A stretch of DNA of 5,060 nucleotides from Puia dinghuensis (GTDB taxonomy: Bacteria; Bacteroidota; Bacteroidia; Chitinophagales; Chitinophagaceae): the NCBI GenBank assembly GCA_026224995.1, contig JAMFRX010000374.1, positions 1 through 5,060 of the forward strand. Direction: 5' to 3'. Both the position numbers and the translations under genes were made by a program. Of the stretch, positions 1 through 5,060 are shown piece by piece (positions within the stretch are counted from its first letter, which is position 1; each line of letters begins with the position of its first letter). The notes beneath the pieces were generated by a model. That model saw nothing but the letters and a program-made list of their open reading frames with translations, did not search any database and was not told the origin of the DNA.

Positions 1-721
1 GATGCCAGTAACCGGCCGGCATAAATAGGGTATCGCCATGCTCAAGAATGACCTCATAACCCCTGGCCAGGCGCACCGCCGGATATTTCTCCAGCTCCAG
101 CTTGTTCTCATCCCGGGAAAAATAATGTTCGAAATTCACGAAGCTCAGCACTTCCCAGGGTTTCCTGTACAGCTTGTGCTGTTCCTCGAAAGGAAAGAGC
201 AGGACGCGCTTCCGCCCTACGAACTGCGTATGAACGATATGGGAGAGATCGATGTCGAAGTGCATATGGGTGACGGAGCCTTTTCCGCCCACGAAAAGCA
301 TGGGATACCGCTTGACAAACCCCTTCATCAGCTGTTCGGGCCATTGGAAATCCTGGATGAGCTGGGGCGCATGCTCGAAGATGTTGAAGAGAAAGATCCG
401 CCACTCTGCGGGGCCTTTCCGGACCATATCGATATATTCACCGAATTTCATGTAGTCATCGGCCGTATTGATAGGCGTATAGGCATCGCTTTTAACATTG
501 TTGTAAACGCCTACATTTACATCGCCGACAATGGACTTGAAATAATCCCAGTTCCATTTTTCGTATGCCGGCCATTGCTTTGAAAGCCCTTTGATCACCA
601 GAGGCTTCATGGGTATATAATACCGATCCCTGAAATCCCGGGCGCCGATGCTATCCACCGTGTCTACCGCCTGTAATTGCATTGCATCAAATGATTTCCG
701 CAAATTTAAAAATAATTCCAT
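1..721 (-). CDS. Cupin_8/JmjC-like protein, probable Fe(II)/2-oxoglutarate dioxygenase (C-terminus beyond left edge)
   Basis: The visible part is 240 residues from an ATG at 721 and runs off the left edge without a stop. The fold signature is clear. Residues 151-156 read T-H-M-H-F-D, giving the HxD iron pair His154/Asp156, followed by a Q..G.K...LFP stretch typical of cupin_8/FIH-like proteins. The last codons give G-D-T-L-F-M-P-A-G-Y-W-H, where His240 is the expected distal iron ligand. All three metal ligands are therefore present. Family members are soluble cytoplasmic hydroxylases acting on proteins or small molecules; the substrate here cannot be told. Proteins of this type are commonly near 290 residues, so roughly 50 are probably missing. 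An internal Met14 is an alternative start; Met1 was chosen because the frame is open and no Shine-Dalgarno sequence favours either. The gene is divergent from the yciO-like gene, with a 61-bp spacer. Confidence 0.85.
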   Translation of the reverse strand, partial: MELFLNLRKSFDAMQLQAVDTVDSIGARDFRDRYYIPMKPLVIKGLSKQWPAYEKWNWDYFKSIVGDVNVGVYNNVKSDAYTPINTADDYMKFGEYIDMVRKGPAEWRIFLFNIFEHAPQLIQDFQWPEQLMKGFVKRYPMLFVGGKGSVTHMHFDIDLSHIVHTQFVGRKRVLLFPFEEQHKLYRKPWEVLSFVNFEHYFSRDENKLELEKYPAVRLARGYEVILEHGDTLFMPAGYWH

Positions 722-782
722 GTTAAGGAAATGTTAGCTCTTGTCCATGGCCCGTTCCGCTGAAATTTTCCTAACTTTCCCT
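722..782. promoter_or_regulatory. Divergent intergenic spacer with imperfect inverted repeat
   Basis: This 61-bp AT-richer spacer lies between the starts of the cupin_8 gene (minus) and the yciO-like gene (plus), so it should carry both promoters. It contains an imperfect inverted repeat: GTTAAGGAAAT at 722-732 and ATTTTCCTAAC at 765-775, which match as reverse complements apart from a one-base shift in the A run. The palindrome CCATGG (745-750) lies near the centre. No convincing pair of Bacteroidota -33 (TTG) and -7 (TAnnTTTG) boxes with correct spacing was found. The TAACTTTC at 772-779 is close to a -7 box, but it abuts the yciO start codon. The regulatory role is inferred from position only. 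Confidence 0.4.
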
Positions 783-1442
783 ATGCTATTACAGCTTCAT
801 CCGGTCAATCCCCAGCCCAGGAATATACGAATGGTCATCGAATGCCTGCTGGACGGTGGGGTCATCATCTATCCTACCGATACCATCTATGGCCTGGGCT
901 GCGATATCTTCCAGCACAAGGCCGTTGAGCGCATTTGCCGGATCAAGCAGGTAGACCCTGCCAAGGCCCAGCTCTCCTTTATCTGCTATGATCTCAGCGA
1001 CCTCAGCAATTATACCAAGAGCATCTCCACCCCCCTGTACAGGCTCTTAAAAACCTACCTGCCTGGTCCATATACTTTTATCCTTCCCGCCAGCAAACAG
1101 GTACCTAAGATACTGAAAAGCAAGAAGGATACCATCGGCCTTCGTATTCCCGATAATGTTATTGCGCGGTCTCTTGTAAAAGAATTGAACCACCCCATCC
1201 TCAGCTCCTCCCTGCCCGGTGGGACGAAAGATGGGCCTTTGGCCGGAGCGCCGGTGGCGCTCCTGGTGGAAGAATATACCGATCCGGAAATGATCGTGGA
1301 AAAGTTCGGGAGTCTTGTGGACATCGTGATAGATGGGGGTATCGGCGGTATCCTCCCTTCTACGGTGGTCGACTGCACGGGCGAAGAGCCGGTGGTCCTG
1401 CGCAAGGGTCTGGGCGAGTGGGCAATGGAGCCTAATCCATGA
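783..1442 (+). CDS. yciO: YciO-type Sua5/YciO/YrdC family protein (L-threonylcarbamoyladenylate synthase-like)
   Basis: A 219-residue protein of the Sua5/YciO/YrdC family. TsaC/Sua5 members make threonylcarbamoyl-AMP from threonine, bicarbonate and ATP for the t6A modification at position 37 of ANN-decoding tRNAs. Visible landmarks are P-T-D-T-I-Y-G-L-G (31-39), P-G-P-Y-T (94-98), T-I-G-L-R-I-P (117-123) and the late P-S-T-V-V-D (192-197). Text-level resemblance to E. coli YciO is strong throughout, for example HPxNPQ near the start, ERICRI-K/R-Q and LLxxxxPGPYTFIL. The K-G-R-P signature of TsaC/Sua5 is replaced by K-Q-V-D (55-58). Whether YciO proteins are true t6A enzymes is less certain than for TsaC. 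The frame is open upstream to a TTG at 741 and an ATG at 747. The ATG at 783 was chosen because it aligns with the YciO N-terminus. The 3' end overlaps rnhB. Confidence 0.9.
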   Translation: MLLQLHPVNPQPRNIRMVIECLLDGGVIIYPTDTIYGLGCDIFQHKAVERICRIKQVDPAKAQLSFICYDLSDLSNYTKSISTPLYRLLKTYLPGPYTFILPASKQVPKILKSKKDTIGLRIPDNVIARSLVKELNHPILSSSLPGGTKDGPLAGAPVALLVEEYTDPEMIVEKFGSLVDIVIDGGIGGILPSTVVDCTGEEPVVLRKGLGEWAMEPNP

Positions 1443-2058
1443 AGGCGAGCTCTTCCTGTGCGGACTCCCAGGGGTTGATGTTGAAGCTTTTACGATGGTA
1501 TTTGCATAGCCCGTGCTTTTCAATGGCTTCGCGGTGCTGCCTGGTTCCATAGCCTTTGTTGCTGTCCCAGCGGTAATCCGGGAATTCGGCATGCAGCCCC
1601 TGCATGTATTCGTCCCTCCAGGTCTTGGCGAGGATGCTGGCCGCCGCGATGGAGGAGAAGATCGCATCTCCCTTGACGATGCAGCGATGGGGCGTGCGTT
1701 TGTATTTGGTGAAGCGGTTCCCGTCGATCAGCAGCAGGCGGGGCCTGGGCTTCAGCTGATCGAGGGCCAGGTGCATGGCCTTGAAAGAGGCTTTGAGGAT
1801 ATTGATGCGGTCGATCTCTTCGTGGTCTACCTGCGCGACGGCCCAGGCGAGGGCATTGGCCTGAATATAGATCCGCAGCTCGTTTCGGTTCTCCGGAGTG
1901 ACCTGCTTGGAGTCGTTAAGCAGGGGATGGAAGAAGCCCAGGGGAAGGATAACGGCCGCCGCGAATACGGGTCCGGCATAGCAGCCGCGGCCTGCCTCAT
2001 CGCAACCGGCTTCCATGAGCTCCTCCTGGTAATGGCTTCTCAGCGGGTTCTCCATCAT
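1432..2058 (-). CDS. rnhB: Ribonuclease HII
   Basis: A 208-residue type 2 RNase H, the usual size for bacterial RNase HII. It cleaves the RNA strand of RNA/DNA hybrids and starts removal of single ribonucleotides misincorporated in DNA; it is a cytoplasmic, metal-dependent enzyme. The N-terminal signature G-C-D-E-A-G-R-G (18-25) supplies Asp20 and Glu21. L-L-I-D-G-N (109-114) supplies Asp112, and K-G-D (129-131) supplies Asp131 just before the S-I-A-A-A-S-I-L-A-K block (136-145). The N-K-G-Y-G-T motif (167-172) carries the tyrosine that senses the ribonucleotide 2'-OH in studied homologues. The catalytic set is complete, so the enzyme should be active. Two consecutive ATGs (2058 and 2055) could start it; no Shine-Dalgarno sequence is visible. 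It converges on and overlaps the yciO-like gene and diverges from ctaA. Confidence 0.97.
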   Translation of the reverse strand: MMENPLRSHYQEELMEAGCDEAGRGCYAGPVFAAAVILPLGFFHPLLNDSKQVTPENRNELRIYIQANALAWAVAQVDHEEIDRINILKASFKAMHLALDQLKPRPRLLLIDGNRFTKYKRTPHRCIVKGDAIFSSIAAASILAKTWRDEYMQGLHAEFPDYRWDSNKGYGTRQHREAIEKHGLCKYHRKSFNINPWESAQEELAFMD

Positions 2059-2126
2059 TCAAAAATAATTGTCTTTTCCGAATGGCGGATGGTATCTGGA
2101 TAAAAAGATAGAACTTTACGCCCGCT
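2059..2126. promoter_or_regulatory. Divergent rnhB-ctaA intergenic spacer
   Basis: This 68-bp A/T-rich spacer separates two divergent genes and should hold both promoters. For ctaA a weak candidate is TTG at 2069-2071, 21 bases, then TATCTGGA at 2093-2100. The spacing suits the Bacteroidota -33/-7 arrangement, but the -7 box matches TAnnTTTG only partly. On the minus strand an exact TATTTTTG (2067 to 2060) sits one base before the rnhB ATG, which is too close for a normal leader. No Shine-Dalgarno sequence precedes either start; the ctaA start follows an A-rich run (2102-2106), a common Bacteroidota pattern. Promoter assignment is tentative. Confidence 0.35.
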
Positions 2127-3206
2127 ATGCAATCCCCACTCCGCAGTTCCTCCAGACCGGTGGCTATTTGGGTGTACACCGGGGTCATTATGCTGCTCAT
2201 ACAGGTGATATTAGGCGGCATCACCCGCCTCACCGGCTCCGGCCTCTCGATCACGGAATGGCAGGTAGTCACGGGCGCTCTCCCGCCTTTGAACCACGCG
2301 CAATGGCAGGGCGCCTTCGACAAATACCGGCAGACGCCGCAGTATCATATTCTCAACTCCGATTTTACGCTCGCCGACTACAAGCTCATCTTTTTCTGGG
2401 AATGGTTCCACCGGCTCTGGGCGCGTCTTGTCGGGGTCGTATTCCTGGTGGGGTTCGTCGTGCTGCTGTTGAAGCGGAAGCTGCAGTGGTGGATGATCCG
2501 CCCCCTGCTCATCCTCTTTCTGCTGGGTGGCTTGCAGGCCACGGTCGGCTGGATCATGGTCGCCAGCGGCCTCACGGGAGATGCGATCTATGTCGCGCCG
2601 GCCAAGCTCGCCCTCCACTTTGTCTTCGCGCTCGTGCTGGTAAGCTATGCGTACTGGTTCGCCTTGCAGCTGTCGGTTCCCGGTAAGGCACGGCTCCCGG
2701 CCTCTCCCGCCCTACGGCGATGGACCATTGCTAGCCTTGTGCTGCTATTCTTTCAGCTGCTGTATGGCGCGCTCATGGCCGGCAATAAGGCAGCGACAGT
2801 AGCTCCTACCTGGCCCGACATCAACGGCAGCTGGGCGCCCGGAGGCCTGTTCACCCAACATCCCCTGCTCCACGACCTCGTAGGCAACAAGCTCACCGTT
2901 CAGTTCATCCATAGATCTCTGGCTTATTGCCTCTTGGTTTGCGTGCTGGCATGGACGGTTACCGCCGCCAGGCTCACCGCCGTTCCCGCTTATTTTCGCC
3001 GCTTGCGATGGCTGCCGCTCTTGCTGATCGCCGTCCAGATGAGTCTGGGCGTCGGCAGCCTGCTGACCAGCCCGGGCATCATTCCCCACCAGTGGGTGGC
3101 CTTCGACTGGATGGCCCAGCTGCATCAGGTCGGGGGGCTCTTATTGTTACTTACAATCGTCGGGATGTTGTACCTTGTGATACCTGCATATTCTGTAACC
3201 GTATGA
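2127..3206 (+). CDS. ctaA: Heme A synthase, COX15/CtaA family
   Basis: A 359-residue integral membrane protein that oxidises the C8 methyl group of heme O to the formyl group of heme A, the cofactor of aa3-type cytochrome c oxidase. The first helix runs into the Cox15 signature G-G-I-T-R-L-T-G-S-G-L-S (30-41), followed by the T-E-W...P-P-L segment. The E-W-F-H-R motif (92-96) holds the conserved Glu92 and heme ligand His95. The other three heme-binding histidines appear at His164 (L-A-L-H-F), His262 (Q-F-I-H-R) and His333 (Q-L-H-Q). About eight hydrophobic helices are arranged as two similar four-helix halves, joined near 180-198. The cysteine pair of Bacillus-type CtaA is absent from the first outer loop, so this is the Cox15-like class. 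Its stop overlaps the next start (ATGA), suggesting one transcript with the patatin gene; heme O synthase is not in view. Confidence 0.95.
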   Translation: MQSPLRSSSRPVAIWVYTGVIMLLIQVILGGITRLTGSGLSITEWQVVTGALPPLNHAQWQGAFDKYRQTPQYHILNSDFTLADYKLIFFWEWFHRLWARLVGVVFLVGFVVLLLKRKLQWWMIRPLLILFLLGGLQATVGWIMVASGLTGDAIYVAPAKLALHFVFALVLVSYAYWFALQLSVPGKARLPASPALRRWTIASLVLLFFQLLYGALMAGNKAATVAPTWPDINGSWAPGGLFTQHPLLHDLVGNKLTVQFIHRSLAYCLLVCVLAWTVTAARLTAVPAYFRRLRWLPLLLIAVQMSLGVGSLLTSPGIIPHQWVAFDWMAQLHQVGGLLLLLTIVGMLYLVIPAYSVTV

Positions 3207-5060
3207 TGCGAGTCCTTAAAGCTTTTTACTATTTCTTCCCCATACAGCTGCTTTTGTTGCACCTAAGAAAGTTCCAGGTATTGTTGATCTTCTGGCTGAT
3301 ACTTTTCAGCACGCTGAATGGCGGATTTATGCGGGCCTATGGCGCAGCGGCGCTTTTCCTCTCGCCGGAATACCTGGGAGACGTGAACGCCGTAAGCGCC
3401 GCGATAGTAGGCGTGGCTACCGGCATCTTCATCATGAGCTGGAACATCACTACTTTCATCCTCTTCAGCCGCCACTTCCGGTTCCTGGCTACTACCAGCA
3501 AGCCCTTCCTGAAATACTGCATCAACAATGCCATCCTGCCGGCCATATTCCTGCTCTTTTACTTCGCCAAGGCGGTGCAGTTCAACACCGACAGGGAGCT
3601 GCTGCCTCTGTCTTCCATCTTATGGCTCAGCGCCGGCTTTCTATTCGGCTTCCTTTTTGTCATCTCGGCCTGCCTCTATTATTTTTTCCGTGCGGACAGG
3701 ACCATCATCCGCAGGATGACGCCGGTGATCAGCAACCCGAAGCTCTTCAAATCGCAGTTCAGCAAGGAAGAGGTCAAGCTCAACGAAAGCCGGCTCATGC
3801 ACGTCAAGTGGTACCTGAACTCGCCCACCACCATCCGGCAAACACGCGACGTATCGCATTACAGCAAGAGCTTCATCGAAAGCATTTTCAACCGCCACCA
3901 TATCGCCGCCGTACTGAGCATCTTCCTGGCCTTCATCTTCCTGATCGTCGTCGGCTTCTTCATGGACAGCCCCTACTTTCAGCTGCCGGCCGCGGCGAGC
4001 ATCCTCGTCTTCTTCGCCATCCTGATCTCTCTCTCCGGCGCCTTTTCCTATTTCCTCCAGTCCTGGAGCATCCCATTTCTGGTGGTTATCTTCTTCCTGC
4101 TCAATCTGCTCTATCAATATAACGTCATCGACCCTACGAATAAGGCCTATGGCCTCAATTACAACGCGACGGAAGACCGTCCGTTATATGACCGGGAGAC
4201 GCTGCTGGACCTGTGCTCGGACAAGAATGTAGCTCGGGACAAGGCCAATATGCTTGACATCCTGGAACGATGGAAGGCCCGGCAATCCTCGCCCAGGCCT
4301 ATTCTCTTCCTCGTTAACAGCAGCGGCGGCGGCAGCCGCAGCGCCACATTCACCCTCAGCATCCTGCAGCGGCTCGACAGCCTGAGCGGGGGGCAGCTGA
4401 TGCGAAAGACCTTCCTCATGACGGGTGCCTCCGGCGGCATGCTCGGCGCCGCCTATTTCCGGGAGCTGTCCCGGCGCCGTGAAGCCGGCGACACGGCTAT
4501 CCATCTGCAGGACCGGCGCTATGTCAACGATATCTCCGGCGACCTGCTGAACACCCTCTTTTCCTCTTTCGTGGCCCGTGATCTGGCTTCGCCGGCCCAG
4601 AAGTTCAACGTAAGCGGCCATGAATACGTCAAGGATCGCGGATTCGCCTTTGAACAGCGGCTAAATGAGAATACCCATGGCGTCCTCAACAAACAGCTTA
4701 AAGACCTGGCCCCCGACGAAGCCGCGGCGCGGATGCCCCTCCTGCTCTTCAACCCCGTGATCACCCGGGACAGCCGTGCCCTGATCATCAGCACCCAGCC
4801 GGTGAGCTTCCTGATGCGGCCCCGCTTCGACAGCACCAGGATCCCGGCAATGGACCCCGATGCGATAGATTTCGCCGCCCTGTTCGCCAAGCAGGGGCCC
4901 AGGGACCTGCGGCTGCTGACGGCCCTGCGGATGAACGCCACTTTCCCCTATGTGCTGCCCAATGTATGGCTGCCCAGCAGGCCGGTAGTCGACGTCATGG
5001 ACGCAGGGTTCAGGGATAATTTCGGCGAGATGAACGCTATCCGCTTCCTCAACGCCTTCC
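3203..5060 (+). CDS. Multi-spanning membrane protein with C-terminal patatin-like phospholipase domain (3' end beyond right edge)
   Basis: 619 residues are visible from ATG 3203, and the frame is open to the right edge. Residues 1-306 are strongly hydrophobic, with about seven candidate helices near 25-42, 63-88, 107-125, 137-162, 234-253, 263-284 and 290-305; a charged stretch (163-233) lies between the fourth and fifth. The patatin domain begins near 365: G-G-G-S-R (375-379) is the oxyanion-hole loop, G-A-S-G-G (408-412) the nucleophile elbow with Ser410, and D-A-G (600-602) the catalytic Asp600. The Ser/Asp dyad is thus intact, implying lipid acyl hydrolase or phospholipase A activity. Substrate and side of the membrane are unknown. 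The start overlaps the ctaA stop as ATGA; a second ATG follows at 3206. This arrangement suggests translational coupling. No signal peptide other than the first helix is apparent. Confidence 0.88.
   Translation, partial: MMRVLKAFYYFFPIQLLLLHLRKFQVLLIFWLILFSTLNGGFMRAYGAAALFLSPEYLGDVNAVSAAIVGVATGIFIMSWNITTFILFSRHFRFLATTSKPFLKYCINNAILPAIFLLFYFAKAVQFNTDRELLPLSSILWLSAGFLFGFLFVISACLYYFFRADRTIIRRMTPVISNPKLFKSQFSKEEVKLNESRLMHVKWYLNSPTTIRQTRDVSHYSKSFIESIFNRHHIAAVLSIFLAFIFLIVVGFFMDSPYFQLPAAASILVFFAILISLSGAFSYFLQSWSIPFLVVIFFLLNLLYQYNVIDPTNKAYGLNYNATEDRPLYDRETLLDLCSDKNVARDKANMLDILERWKARQSSPRPILFLVNSSGGGSRSATFTLSILQRLDSLSGGQLMRKTFLMTGASGGMLGAAYFRELSRRREAGDTAIHLQDRRYVNDISGDLLNTLFSSFVARDLASPAQKFNVSGHEYVKDRGFAFEQRLNENTHGVLNKQLKDLAPDEAAARMPLLLFNPVITRDSRALIISTQPVSFLMRPRFDSTRIPAMDPDAIDFAALFAKQGPRDLRLLTALRMNATFPYVLPNVWLPSRPVVDVMDAGFRDNFGEMNAIRFLNAF

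Noticed and set aside
38..583. Plus-strand open frame of 181 codons
   Set aside because: It lies antisense to the cupin_8 gene, whose iron-ligand motifs are unmistakable; its own translation resembles no family I recognise.
772..779. TAACTTTC as a -7 promoter box for the yciO-like gene
   Set aside because: It lies four bases before the start codon, and the nearest upstream TTG (741) is 28 bases away, too far for the usual spacing.
741..782. Upstream starts (TTG 741, ATG 747) for the yciO-like gene
   Set aside because: They would add 12-14 residues absent from E. coli YciO, use up most of the divergent spacer, and overlap the inverted repeat.
1047..1667. Minus-strand open frame of 206 codons across the yciO/rnhB junction
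   Set aside because: Its product is rich in Pro, Arg and Ser and shows no domain. It is a shadow of two well-supported genes.
2069..2686. Plus-strand open frame with TTG start overlapping ctaA
   Set aside because: The translation is low-complexity His/Arg/Gly-rich, typical of an out-of-frame read of a GC-rich membrane protein gene.
4319..4345. GGC/AGC-rich run resembling a trinucleotide repeat
   Set aside because: It simply encodes the Ser/Gly-rich oxyanion-hole loop of the patatin domain, so coding constraint explains it.
3622..4941. Several open frames of about 90-166 codons on both strands over the patatin gene
   Set aside because: They run out of frame or antisense to a continuous frame with patatin motifs. 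GC-rich coding sequence with few stops explains them.

Overview
The window reads as an ordinary chromosomal stretch of a Bacteroidota bacterium, most likely a GC-rich member of the Chitinophagaceae or a relative. This is inferred from protein character (an E. coli YciO-like protein, a Cox15-type heme A synthase, a JmjC/cupin_8 protein), from start codons with no clear Shine-Dalgarno sequence, and from the lack of any mobile element. The genus cannot be fixed from the sequence alone.

There are five protein genes, packed tightly, and two of them are cut by the window edges. Positions 1-721 (minus) hold the N-terminal 240 residues of a cupin_8/JmjC-like protein, probably an Fe(II)/2-oxoglutarate dioxygenase. 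A 61-bp divergent spacer separates it from a yciO-type Sua5/YciO/YrdC family gene on plus (783-1442). That gene converges on rnhB (RNase HII, minus, 1432-2058), and the two reading frames overlap by 11 bp at their stops. A 68-bp divergent spacer then leads to ctaA/COX15 (heme A synthase, plus, 2127-3206). The ctaA stop overlaps the start of a large gene (3203 to the right edge) encoding a membrane protein with about seven predicted N-terminal helices followed by a patatin-like lipase domain. All the patatin catalytic motifs are visible.

Functionally these are mostly housekeeping genes: removal of ribonucleotides from DNA (rnhB), heme A supply to aa3-type cytochrome oxidase (ctaA), and a protein related to tRNA threonylcarbamoylation enzymes (yciO). 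The least ordinary item is the membrane-anchored patatin, translationally coupled to heme A synthase. No RNA gene, CRISPR array, insertion sequence, prophage or attachment site was seen. No stretch longer than 300 bases lacks a gene.
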